DNA of 64,000 nucleotides, taken from Timaviella obliquedivisa GSE-PSE-MK23-08B (lineage in GTDB: Bacteria > Cyanobacteriota > Cyanobacteriia > Elainellales > Elainellaceae). The stretch lies in NCBI GenBank assembly GCA_019358855.1, contig JAHHII010000001.1, positions 310,001 to 374,000 of the forward strand. Reading direction: 5' to 3'. Position numbers and translations under genes: made by a program. The notes below the pieces were generated by a model that worked only from the letters and a program-made list of their open reading frames with translations, was not told the DNA's origin and searched no databases. The first letter of the stretch is position 1. The number at the start of each line of letters is the position of its first letter. Of the stretch, positions 54,691 to 63,306 are shown one piece after another.

Positions 54691-56139
54691 CTACTCCTTT
54701 GCCTGGAGTTTACGTTCTTGCAATTTCAACAAAATTTCAGCGTGGACTTCGCGAGTGATGGGATAAAAGTATGCCAACACCAAGCCCAAGACTAGGGCGA
54801 CCGTTGGGATCGGTCCGATCGCTAACCGAATGGCTAAAAGCGCTGAGGCAGGCTGAATGGGTGTAGGTTCTCCAGCCGCACTTTCAATGAATCCAGCGGT
54901 GTTGAGAGCCTGCCCAACTAAAAACAGCCCGATCGCTAAACCAATTTTTTGCAGCAGCACCATAAAACCGTAAAAAACTCCTTCGCGGCGCAGTCCAGTA
55001 TTCAGTTCGTCTAGCTCAATCACATCCGGCATCATTGACCAAGGAATCAGGTAAGCCGTTGAAACGCCCACCCCTGCCATGATTGCCAACGGAAAGATCA
55101 AACCCGACTGATTAGGCTGCAAGAAAAACAAGCCAGCCTGAGCAATAATCCAAATCACCATGCCCATAAAATAGACCGCTTTCTTGCCTACCCTAGCGCT
55201 CACAGCACTCCACACAAACAGCATCACCAACGCCGTGCCCTGAACTGCCAACGCCACCGCTGTGAAAATTGACGACGGCTGCCCCAGCCAATTAACCACA
55301 AAATAGGGCAGAATTGCCGCCGTGATCTGAACGCCGAGCCAGGAGCAAAGGTAAATGCCAATCACAAACAAAAACGGACGATTACTAAACACAATCTGCA
55401 TTTGTTGCAGATAGGGCAAGGGCGCGGGTTCTGCGACGCTGGAGGTAAGGTGATGTTGTGCTACTTCAATAGAACGGGCACGGGTGCCAAACACGCACCA
55501 ATAAAGTGGAATTGTGGAAAGCACCGCACAAATCCCACCCAAGATTAAATAACGCTGTGCTGCATCAGCCACGTTCGCAAAAATTACCTGCGCCAATATC
55601 AACGACAGAATGCTACCGCCAATGGAAAAGGTGAAGCGAAAACTATTGAGGCTGGTACGCTCGTTGTAATCCTGGGTTAGCTCTGGCGTAAGCGCCGTGT
55701 AAGGTAAGTTGACAATGGTATAAAAAGTATTAAATACCACAGCAACCGCAATGTAATACCAAAATAAACTCGTTTGATTGGTCGCTGGGTCGCTGCTAAA
55801 CTTAGGCACAATCCACTGCAAGAAGAACGTGATGCCAAAGGGAATGGCTCCCCACAGCATCCAGGGATACCGCCGCCCCCACTTGCCCGACCGGGTGCGA
55901 TCGCTCCACATACCTACAATTGGGTCATTCACAGCATCCCAAATTTTGCTAATCAGTAACAGGCTACCCGCCAACGCAGCATTCATTCCCGCGACGCTGG
56001 TGAAGAAGTACAGTAAAAAAAATGCCAAAATGTTGGCGGTAATCGCCGGGCCCAAGTCTCCAGCACCGTATGCCATTTTGGTCTGGAAGGACATGGGTTT
56101 GAGCGGGGTCGGGAGGGTCGGAGTCGATGGAGAATCCAT
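54691..56139 (-). CDS. GPH-family (melibiose-type) MFS sugar transporter
   Basis: A 482-residue 12-TM transporter. The N-terminal MAYGAGDLGPAITANILAFFLLYFFT and the loop ISKIWDAVNDPIVGMWSDRTRSGKWGRRYPWML are the glycoside-pentoside-hexuronide:cation symporter signature. Substrate unknown; in cyanobacteria such genes are often annotated as sugar:cation symporters. Upstream of psb27 on the same strand with an 81-bp gap. Confidence 0.85.
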   Translation of the reverse strand: MDSPSTPTLPTPLKPMSFQTKMAYGAGDLGPAITANILAFFLLYFFTSVAGMNAALAGSLLLISKIWDAVNDPIVGMWSDRTRSGKWGRRYPWMLWGAIPFGITFFLQWIVPKFSSDPATNQTSLFWYYIAVAVVFNTFYTIVNLPYTALTPELTQDYNERTSLNSFRFTFSIGGSILSLILAQVIFANVADAAQRYLILGGICAVLSTIPLYWCVFGTRARSIEVAQHHLTSSVAEPAPLPYLQQMQIVFSNRPFLFVIGIYLCSWLGVQITAAILPYFVVNWLGQPSSIFTAVALAVQGTALVMLFVWSAVSARVGKKAVYFMGMVIWIIAQAGLFFLQPNQSGLIFPLAIMAGVGVSTAYLIPWSMMPDVIELDELNTGLRREGVFYGFMVLLQKIGLAIGLFLVGQALNTAGFIESAAGEPTPIQPASALLAIRLAIGPIPTVALVLGLVLAYFYPITREVHAEILLKLQERKLQAKE

Positions 56140-56706
56140 AGGAAGTTGCGATCGCTAAAGAGGATCTATATCTTGCCTCTATCGCGGAGGGTTGAATCAT
56201 CCCCGTAAGAAATCTCTACCAGAACCTGCTTACAGGTATTGCTGAATCAGTAGTATAAATCTATTCAAAGTAAATCTATTCAAAGTCCCTTTCCTTCAGG
56301 AGAGGGGGTGGGAGAGTTCTATCTCGCTGCGTTGTCGACTCAACCTAACCCCGTTCCCCTTCCCTGCGAGGTCAGGAGAATGGGACTTTCATCCTACAAT
56401 ATAAATTTATGACGGTGGATGTACGGTAAATACGGATTAACTTGAGTTCCTAAAATACGTCAATTAACCCAATTAATTATGAAAAACAAGATACAAAATG
56501 AAGTGTAAAAAGACTAAAAAAGTTGGGCTTTGCTTACACATTGCCCAACTCAATTATCTACGCATGGATAACTGATGAATCATTTTACTGATGTATAACA
56601 TCCATAAAATGTTACAAAAGGCACATCCTGAATTAAGAGTACCCAGTCTTAACAAAAATCAAGAATTAACGCGAAAATGGAACCATAATCCACGCGCCAT
56701 AACCCA
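56140..56706. other. Intergenic region with a repeat element, upstream of the GTPase gene
   Basis: This contains the MITE-like repeat copy 2 (56238-56400) and then about 300 AT-rich bases without an ORF of merit, presumably promoter sequence for the GTPase gene. Confidence 0.5.
56238..56400. repeat. MITE-like interspersed repeat, copy 2
   Basis: It shares the left end ATTGCTGAATCA, the TTCAAAGTCCCTTTCC word, a GGAGAGGG stretch, TCTCGCTGCGTTGTCGA, and CCTTCCCTGCGAGG in the same order with copy 1 at 12367-12520. The right inverted terminus is not recognisable. It contains an exact 15-bp tandem duplication, AAATCTATTCAAAGT, at 56257-56271 and 56272-56286. Confidence 0.65.
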
Positions 56707-58101
56707 ATGGATAACCCTTCGACAGGACTATTGAAAGCCAGCTTACAAGATTTTCAATTCAACCAAGCTCGCAGCAGTCTCAAACAGACTCTGAATCGTT
56801 ACTCCCAGTTACCTCCGCGCAAACGCAACGCCGATGTTGCAGTCCGAGCCGCCCTCAAACGTGGCTTGGATGGATTGACCACGACACTAGATAAACTCAA
56901 CAATTGCTTGATTCGGATTGCGGTATTTGGGTTGGTGAGCCGGGGTAAGTCTGCTGTGGTTAATGCACTGTTGGGGCAGAAGGTGCTGCAAACGGGCCCT
57001 ATTAACGGCGTGACGCAGTATCCTCGATCGGTATATTGGGCGTGCTGCTCCGCAGATACCGCAAGGGTCGCCAACGGTCAACTGCGCGTCGAGCTAATTG
57101 ATACACCTGGACTAGACGAGGTAGACGGTGATGTGCGGGCAACGATGGCGCGAGATGTGGCAGATCAGGCAGATTTAATTTTGTTTGTGGTGGCAGGAGA
57201 TATTACCCGCACCGAGTATCGGGCTTTAGCAGAGTTGCAGGCGACCGATAAACCATTGATTTTAGTATTTAACAAAACAGATCTTTATCCTGAGCAGGAT
57301 CGGCAAACCCTTTATCGTAAGCTGGAAACCTTGTTTGCCCGCAACGAAGGCAAGCGTCCGGTTTTGTCGCCCGATGACATTGTACGAGTAGCGGCTGAGC
57401 CTGCGCCGCTAGAGGTGCGCGTGGAATGGGCAGATGGGCGGGTAACGCATGAATGGGAAACCCCAGCGGCTCAGGTGAATGAGCTAAAAGAGAAACTGTT
57501 GACGATTTTGAACCGAGAGGGCAAATCACTGCTGGCGCTGAATGCATTGCGGCAAGCTCGGCAGGCTGAAACGACGATCGCCCATAACATGCTTAAGCTT
57601 TACCACAACGAAGCCGAAGACTTGATTTGGAAGTTTGCGCAGTGGAAAGCGATCGCCATTGCTGCCAACCCGATCGCTGTCTTTGATGTGATGGGCGGAG
57701 CCGTCACCGACTTGATCATGATTCGATCGCTAGCCAAGCTGTATGGGTTGCCCATGACTCGGTATGAGGCGGGTAAGCTGCTGAAGTCGATTTTGTGGAG
57801 CTCAGGTAGTTTGATTGTGGGTGAGGTGGGCAGTAGCGTGCTGTTGGGAGTGGGAAAGAGTATGGCGGCGATCGCGACTGCATTTGAAAGCGGGTCGGGG
57901 TTTGCAGCGTATTCTAGTGCGGCGATCGCGCAGGCAAGTTTGGCGGGATATGGTTCTTACCGCGTTGGTAAGGCGGCTCAAATCTATTTAGAAAAAGGCT
58001 GCACTTGGGGAGAGCAAGGAGCGAATACGCTAATTCAAGAGATTCTTCAGCAGGTTGATAAAGATACCGTGATTCATCGATTGCGCCGAGAGTTAAGCTA
58101 G
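56707..58101 (+). CDS. Era-like GTPase with DUF697-type C-terminal domain
   Basis: A 464-residue protein. After about 65 helical residues comes a G domain with FGLVSRGKSAVVNALLG (G1), LIDTPGLDEV (G3) and VFNKTD (G4). The second half (from about residue 300) is hydrophobic and alanine/glycine-rich (AIAANPIAVFDVMGGAVTDLIM), matching the DUF697 membrane-associated region found behind such GTPases. Dynamin-like or YcjX-like membrane remodelling is a common guess; function is not established. Divergent from the transporter gene. Confidence 0.83.
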   Translation: MDNPSTGLLKASLQDFQFNQARSSLKQTLNRYSQLPPRKRNADVAVRAALKRGLDGLTTTLDKLNNCLIRIAVFGLVSRGKSAVVNALLGQKVLQTGPINGVTQYPRSVYWACCSADTARVANGQLRVELIDTPGLDEVDGDVRATMARDVADQADLILFVVAGDITRTEYRALAELQATDKPLILVFNKTDLYPEQDRQTLYRKLETLFARNEGKRPVLSPDDIVRVAAEPAPLEVRVEWADGRVTHEWETPAAQVNELKEKLLTILNREGKSLLALNALRQARQAETTIAHNMLKLYHNEAEDLIWKFAQWKAIAIAANPIAVFDVMGGAVTDLIMIRSLAKLYGLPMTRYEAGKLLKSILWSSGSLIVGEVGSSVLLGVGKSMAAIATAFESGSGFAAYSSAAIAQASLAGYGSYRVGKAAQIYLEKGCTWGEQGANTLIQEILQQVDKDTVIHRLRRELS

Positions 58102-58263
58102 AAAAGTTTAGATTCATTTAGAGGATTTTTAAAGAGCTTCTGACTCGTGAGAGTAGTAGGCTGACCAGAGAGCGCTTGATATGCAGCTTGAGGAGATCAC
58201 TGCACCTTTGCTCTCAGGACTAACCAGAGTGCCATATTCATTCTTTAAAGAAGGAAGAGACGA

Positions 58264-58678
58264 ATGACGACAGAAGAATCACCCCGACTAGACCGACTTG
58301 AAGCACTGGCAGAAGCATTACTTCAAGTCGCCCAACAGCAGCAGACTCGGGGCATTAGACATGAGAGTGACATAGATGCCTTGAAACAATCTACAGAGAC
58401 ATTACTTCGAGTCGCCCATCAACAGCAAACTCAGGGCATCAGGCATGAGGGCGAGATAGGGGATCTTGAAACAATCTACGGCTAATTTACGAGCCTCTAC
58501 GGCTGATTTACGAGCGTCTACGGCTGACATGGTTAGCATGATTGGGACTCTAGCCAATCAACAATCTGAGATTGTGGAGGAGATTAGAGGAATTTTGTCA
58601 GAGGTTAGAGGACTTCGACTCGAATCTCATAGAATTTTGGATTACCTCTTTAATCAACAAGGTGGAGAAGCGACCTAA
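58264..58678 (+). pseudogene. Coiled-coil protein gene interrupted by a one-base frameshift
   Basis: Two overlapping open frames (58264-58485 and 58466-58678) read as one 137-residue protein if one G is removed from the four-G run at 58459-58462. Internal evidence: an 84-bp repeat (units from 58321 and 58405) stays in step until that run, after which the shared word TTGAAACAATCTAC is 85 bp apart. The first part has RLEALAEALLQVAQQQQ and GIRHES(D/E)I repeats; the second has TANLRASTADLRASTAD and a coiled-coil end. It could be a true pseudogene, a sequencing error, or slippage. Confidence 0.7.
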
Positions 58679-58739
58679 CGTGTTTAACCCGGCTTCATTG
58701 AGGTCGAACCTCAATGAAGGAACACCCTAATTTAGGCTT

Positions 58740-59888
58740 TTAAGGCAGTTTTTCCGATCGCTTCTCTTCGTCAGAAGGATTGGATTGCTGATAACCTGGA
58801 GAATCTGTCGCAAACTCTGAAATCATCTGTTCTTCAGAATATTCTGGCGTTCGTTGTAACTCTGGTTGTTTCCATTGATCCAAAATATCTTTAATTAAGG
58901 CTTCCTGAATCCAAGTTTTGGCGACGACGGTGAGGGGAAGCGCTAAGAGCAGTCCTAGAAATCCAAAGAAGCTGGCGAAAAAGAGTTGCGCAATGAGGGT
59001 AAGGGCTGGTAGTAGGGAAACTTGCTTTGCCATCACGGTTGGCGTGATCCAGTAAGATTCAACCTGCTGAATGACTAGATAAAGGATAAGGACGGCGATC
59101 GCTTTCCAGGGTGCATCTAAGAAAGCCACCGTTAATGGAAAGACTAAACTAAGCGTAGGGCCAATATTGGGAATAAAGTTCAGCAGCCCTGCCAATAGAG
59201 CTTGGGCTAACACTAGATCAACCTGCAAAACCGATAGCCCGATCGCACTAAAGATTGCGACTGCTGTGGAACTTAACAAGGCTCCTCCCAACCAATTATC
59301 TAACGCGATTTCACATTTGGTCAGAATAAAATCGGCTCGTTGCCGATAAAAGGAAGGAAATAAAACAATGAACGCTTTTCGGTATGATGGCGGATCAGCC
59401 AAGAGCATAATGGTGAGAATGAAAACCAGTAAACCTTGTACAACTACGGTTAAAGAGTTGGAGAAAAAGGCGAAAAAGTTGCGAATAATATTTTGAAGAA
59501 TTGGCTGGAGATCTTGAGTGAGCCTTGCTGTGGTGGGCAATTCGATCGCGGCTAGCCAGGATGGTAGCAGTTGGAGTTGGCGATCGCCCCACCTCACAGC
59601 TTGGTCAAAGCCTGTGGGGAGTAGCTCAAGAAGCTGTAAGAACTGACTAATGAAGGGCGGCACAATTAGAGCGACAAATAAAATGCCAGCCAGTACAGAA
59701 ATCCCTAATGTCAACATTACAGCCCGACCACGCTTCATTCCTGAGCGGCGTAATCGCTGAACCAGGGCATTAAGCGCAGTTGCCAAAACCACGGCGGCAA
59801 ATAGCAGCAGCAGCATCTGACGAACTTGCCACAAGATAATCAGAGCGAGGATAAGGCTGAGGAAGCCGAGCCATTGACCGAGTTTCAT
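58740..59888 (-). CDS. AI-2E family transporter (PF01594-type permease)
   Basis: A 382-residue membrane protein with eight hydrophobic segments and a long central hydrophilic stretch between residues 75 and 150. LLNFIPNIGPTLSLVFPLTVAF and QQVESYWITPTVMAKQVSLLPALTLIAQL are the family's C-terminal signatures. Family members have been linked to autoinducer-2 export or Na+/H+ exchange, but most remain uncharacterised. The C-terminal tail is acidic and probably cytoplasmic. Confidence 0.9.
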   Translation of the reverse strand: MKLGQWLGFLSLILALIILWQVRQMLLLLFAAVVLATALNALVQRLRRSGMKRGRAVMLTLGISVLAGILFVALIVPPFISQFLQLLELLPTGFDQAVRWGDRQLQLLPSWLAAIELPTTARLTQDLQPILQNIIRNFFAFFSNSLTVVVQGLLVFILTIMLLADPPSYRKAFIVLFPSFYRQRADFILTKCEIALDNWLGGALLSSTAVAIFSAIGLSVLQVDLVLAQALLAGLLNFIPNIGPTLSLVFPLTVAFLDAPWKAIAVLILYLVIQQVESYWITPTVMAKQVSLLPALTLIAQLFFASFFGFLGLLLALPLTVVAKTWIQEALIKDILDQWKQPELQRTPEYSEEQMISEFATDSPGYQQSNPSDEEKRSEKLP

Positions 59889-59972
59889 GATTATCGAGGG
59901 AAATGGGCTTACCTATAATACCGAACCTTGGCGATCGGGTGGTAATGGGAGCGAGCATTGTAAAATACGAGG

Positions 59973-61697
59973 GTGAAAAATCGTTCTAGCTATTGGCTGT
60001 TAATTCCGTACCTGCGTCCCCATTGGCGCACGATCGCTCAAGCATTTGTCTGTACCTTAGTATTTTCGGTCTGCTGGCCGCTGTTGGCGCAGGTCGGCGG
60101 GCAGATTCTAGACTTTTTAGTGAAGGGCAATGTCTCAGCGCTGGTAAAATCGGCGGGCGTTGTGGTCGGGATTTTTGTGGTGCAAAAAATCGCCCAATAC
60201 GGTCAGGATTCGCAGATGGCGAAAGCGGCACTGGCGATCGCCCTAGATCTACGGAAGCACGTCTATGCTCATCTGCAAACCTTAAGCCTCAGCTACTTTG
60301 AAACGGCACAAACCGGAGACTTGTCCTACCGACTAACCGAAGATATTGACCGGATTGGCGAAGTCATCAACAAAGTTTTTCACGACTTTTTGCCCTGCGT
60401 GTTGCAACTTGTGCTGGTCTTTGGGTACATGATTTATCTCAACTGGCAATTAACGTTGGCAAGTTTGATTGTTGCGCCACTTATGGGTTTGCTAATTAGC
60501 TGGTTTGGCGAACGAATGCTAGTTTTTGCGCGCCGTAGTCAAAACTTAGTGTCGGATCTGTCGTCGCTGCTCACCGAAGTGTTTACGGGCATTCGATTGG
60601 TGCGTGCGTTTGCGGCAGAAGATTATGAGGTAGAACGGTTTAGCCAAGCGGCAGAACGCAATCGGCGAGCGAAGTATGAGGCAGCTTGGTTGAAGGCGGT
60701 GCAGTATCCAGTGGTCGGGTTTTTAGAAGTTTTGAGCGTGTTGTTGTTATTGCTGCTGGGTGGCTGGCAAATTTCGACGGGCAATTTGACGGGCAAAGAG
60801 TTTGGCATTTATGTCCTTGCCGCCGCCATGCTGATTGATCCTATTAACCACTTAACTGAAGACTACAACGAGTTTAAGCAAGGGCAAGCCTCGGCAGACC
60901 GAATTTTTGAACTGTTGACAATTCCTCGCTCTGTGCTAGAATCACCCACTGCTCAACCGTTGCCCCCTGTCACAGGCAAAGTAGAATATCGGGATATTTA
61001 CTTTTATTACAATGCTGACCAGCCCGTGTTGCAAAAGCTGAGTTTATTAGCATTTCCTGGAGAGGCGATCGCCCTGGTTGGGTCTTCTGGCTCTGGCAAA
61101 ACCACTCTCGCTAACCTCCTGCCCCGCTTCTACGATCCGCAAGCCGGACAGGTGTTGATTGATGGTATTGACATTCGTACGGTAACGTTGCCTAGCCTGC
61201 GTCGGCAAATTGGGATTGTGCCCCAAGAAACCATTTTGTTTTCTGGCACGATCGCCCAAAACATTGCCTTCGGGCAACAGCACTTTGATATCACTGCCGT
61301 CCAAGCTGCCGCCAAGGTGGCAAATGCTCACTCGTTTATCAGCCAATTCCCCAACGGCTACCAATCTTGGGTGGGCGAACGGGGCGTAAACTTGTCGGGC
61401 GGACAAAAACAAAGACTGGCGATCGCCCGTGCCATTCTGCTCAACCCGCGCATCCTAATTTTAGATGAAGCCACCTCTGCCCTCGACTCTGAATCGGAAG
61501 CGCTGGTGCAAGAGGCGCTAGAACGATTGATGAAAAATCGGACAGTGTTTATTATTGCCCATCGATTAGCAACCGTGCGCCGCGCCGATCGCATCTTGGT
61601 AATTGAACAGGGGCAGGTGGTGGAATCGGGAACCCATGAAGAGCTATTGGAAAAGGGCGATCGGTATGCCCGGTTTTATGCACAGCAGTTTCAGTAG
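59973..61697 (+). CDS. ABC exporter half-transporter (HepA/MsbA-like)
   Basis: A 574-residue fused permease-ATPase that should homodimerise. Six membrane segments occupy residues 1-320 (type-1 exporter fold). The nucleotide-binding domain has Walker A GSSGSGKTTLANLL, signature LSGGQKQRLAIARA, Walker B ILILDEATSALD and the H-loop IAHRLAT. It is likely a lipid or glycolipid exporter; HepA of heterocyst-forming cyanobacteria is a relative that exports envelope polysaccharide material. The start is GTG at 59973, divergent from the AI-2E family gene. Confidence 0.9.
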   Translation: MKNRSSYWLLIPYLRPHWRTIAQAFVCTLVFSVCWPLLAQVGGQILDFLVKGNVSALVKSAGVVVGIFVVQKIAQYGQDSQMAKAALAIALDLRKHVYAHLQTLSLSYFETAQTGDLSYRLTEDIDRIGEVINKVFHDFLPCVLQLVLVFGYMIYLNWQLTLASLIVAPLMGLLISWFGERMLVFARRSQNLVSDLSSLLTEVFTGIRLVRAFAAEDYEVERFSQAAERNRRAKYEAAWLKAVQYPVVGFLEVLSVLLLLLLGGWQISTGNLTGKEFGIYVLAAAMLIDPINHLTEDYNEFKQGQASADRIFELLTIPRSVLESPTAQPLPPVTGKVEYRDIYFYYNADQPVLQKLSLLAFPGEAIALVGSSGSGKTTLANLLPRFYDPQAGQVLIDGIDIRTVTLPSLRRQIGIVPQETILFSGTIAQNIAFGQQHFDITAVQAAAKVANAHSFISQFPNGYQSWVGERGVNLSGGQKQRLAIARAILLNPRILILDEATSALDSESEALVQEALERLMKNRTVFIIAHRLATVRRADRILVIEQGQVVESGTHEELLEKGDRYARFYAQQFQ

Positions 61698-61774
61698 GGG
61701 GCTGAAAAGTTAATGTATCTCACTGGGGCTTTTTTTCATGCAACTCTCTAACTTTCATTTAGCAATGCTGTTCT

Positions 61775-62206
61775 TCACGATTCTGGTTCGCTGTTGAAAA
61801 GTTCTAGAATTTGCCGACAAACGCCCTTTAAGGTTTCTTTGACCTCATCGACAGGCTGCTTCTCGCCCACAAACCGCCACTGTTCCACAGTTGAAACTCG
61901 CCATTGCTCACCCAAGTGGGTAAACCCTACCATCTCCAGCCCGATCGCCCTGCGAGAATGAGTCAGGGAATCTTGGTAAAAGCGAATTTGTACCAAAATG
62001 CTGCGGCTCTGAAGTCGACGACTCCAGCCAGGTAGGTGGAACCCAATATCAATCGAATCTGGATCAACCCATTCCCGTGTCCCGGCATCATTTGCCCAGG
62101 GCTTCAGGTCGGCATAGGCATCAGGAAATTGGACTTTAAATAGGTTCACCACGGCAGCAATTTTTGTGGCGACCTCAACTCCTAACGCTTGTTCTGCTGC
62201 ATTCAC
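61775..62206 (-). CDS. Conserved hypothetical protein
   Basis: A 143-residue soluble protein without a recognised domain. Central strands (SILVQIRFYQDSLTHSRRAIGLEMVGF) alternate with helices, and the last 40 residues are helical (VKETLKGVCRQILELF). The start is GTG at 62206. It may be cyanobacteria-specific. Separated by 124 bp from the upstream DUF427 gene on the same strand. Confidence 0.6.
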   Translation of the reverse strand: MNAAEQALGVEVATKIAAVVNLFKVQFPDAYADLKPWANDAGTREWVDPDSIDIGFHLPGWSRRLQSRSILVQIRFYQDSLTHSRRAIGLEMVGFTHLGEQWRVSTVEQWRFVGEKQPVDEVKETLKGVCRQILELFNSEPES

Positions 62207-62330
62207 GCCGATCGCTCCGATAACTTATGAACTATGGTGCCACAGAGCGCCAGGTCAGGCGTACAAAGAGATACCGTTTCGGATGCTTGTCCTATTTTTC
62301 ACCAATATTCTCACCCGCTATTTCTCAGTT

Positions 62331-62825
62331 TTACCATCCCCATGTGCCTGGAGCGCCCTTAAAAGGCCCAATAATTTCCTTTGTAATCCAGCCGCCGTAG
62401 AAATCTCCTGGCTGAGAGGTGACTAATTCGTCGTTAATGTAACAAGCTTGCATTCGGCTGGGATAAAAGGCAACGTAATCTTTAAGAGCTAAAAAATCAG
62501 GAGTTGGGTCGGCGTAAAACCAGGCGGCATTATCTGCAACTTGCTCGCCAATGGCGATCGCATAATAGCCTGCCATTCCTTTCCATTCACAAAAGCTGGA
62601 GCGAGGCGTTTGCCGCAAATACTCCATGCAAATATCTTCTGGAGGAATGTAATAAACCGGAGGATGGCTGGTTTCTAAAACGCGCTTAGCTCGGTGGGTA
62701 TCGGCAAGCATTACCTCATTAAATAAGATTTGGATGTGCTTAGGAGAATCCTCCAGCCGGGGCGGGCGGGGATAGTCCCAAACCGATTCTTGACCAGGGG
62801 CGGGAACGGGGCGATCGAAACTCAT
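62331..62825 (-). CDS. DUF427 domain protein
   Basis: A 164-residue protein with YPRPPRLEDSPKHIQILFNEVMLADTHRAKRVLETSHPPVYYIPPEDI followed by SSFCEWKGMAGYYAI and FYPSRMQACYINDELV in the family order (segments quoted are separated in the text only to show order). DUF427 is a small beta-rich domain, structurally solved in a few cases but without an agreed function. It overlaps the upstream cyclic-nucleotide-binding gene by 4 bp, so the two are coupled. Confidence 0.88.
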   Translation of the reverse strand: MSFDRPVPAPGQESVWDYPRPPRLEDSPKHIQILFNEVMLADTHRAKRVLETSHPPVYYIPPEDICMEYLRQTPRSSFCEWKGMAGYYAIAIGEQVADNAAWFYADPTPDFLALKDYVAFYPSRMQACYINDELVTSQPGDFYGGWITKEIIGPFKGAPGTWGW

Positions 62826-63265
62826 GGTCTTCCTTTTCCAATTTGATCTAACTTTTCATTTAAGTCGCGCGTGCGGCGAGAAAGCATCCGAATAATATTA
62901 ATTGCTAAACCCGATGTTTCTTCGATCGCCTCATAAAGCTGCTGCTGGGTGAGCGTTAGGCATTCGCAGGTTTCTAAAGTCGTAATAGACGCAGAGCGGG
63001 GTTCGGCATCAAACACCGACATTTCGCCAAAGCATTTTCCTTGTCCTAGCTTTGCCAATTCCCGATCGCCACTGTGCACCTTGACGCAGCCTGACACCAA
63101 AATAAACAGCGATCGCCCTTCTTCGCCCTGCGTGACAATCGTGTGCCCTGGGGGAAATGACAGTTCTTGCATTGCCGATGCTAAACGTACCAGGAAGTCA
63201 TCTCGCAACTCTTGGAAAATGCCGACTTGTCGCACAAACAACAGGCGATCGAAACTACTGAGCAT
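62822..63265 (-). CDS. Single-domain cyclic nucleotide-binding protein (Crp-like sensor)
   Basis: A 147-residue protein consisting only of a CNB beta-roll: FPPGHTIVTQGEEGRSLFILVSGCVKVH, LGQGKCFGEMSVFDAEPRSASITTLETCECLTL (the phosphate-binding cassette FGEMSVFDAEPRSAS) and a C-terminal helix. It has no DNA-binding helix-turn-helix, so it is not a Crp transcription factor but a free sensor or regulatory subunit. Coupled to the DUF427 gene by a 4-bp overlap and 41 bp from the HEAT gene upstream. Confidence 0.87.
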   Translation of the reverse strand: MLSSFDRLLFVRQVGIFQELRDDFLVRLASAMQELSFPPGHTIVTQGEEGRSLFILVSGCVKVHSGDRELAKLGQGKCFGEMSVFDAEPRSASITTLETCECLTLTQQQLYEAIEETSGLAINIIRMLSRRTRDLNEKLDQIGKGRP

Positions 63266-63306
63266 AAGGGCAAGCAGACTAAGATTGACACGAGACGACG
63301 CTGAAC

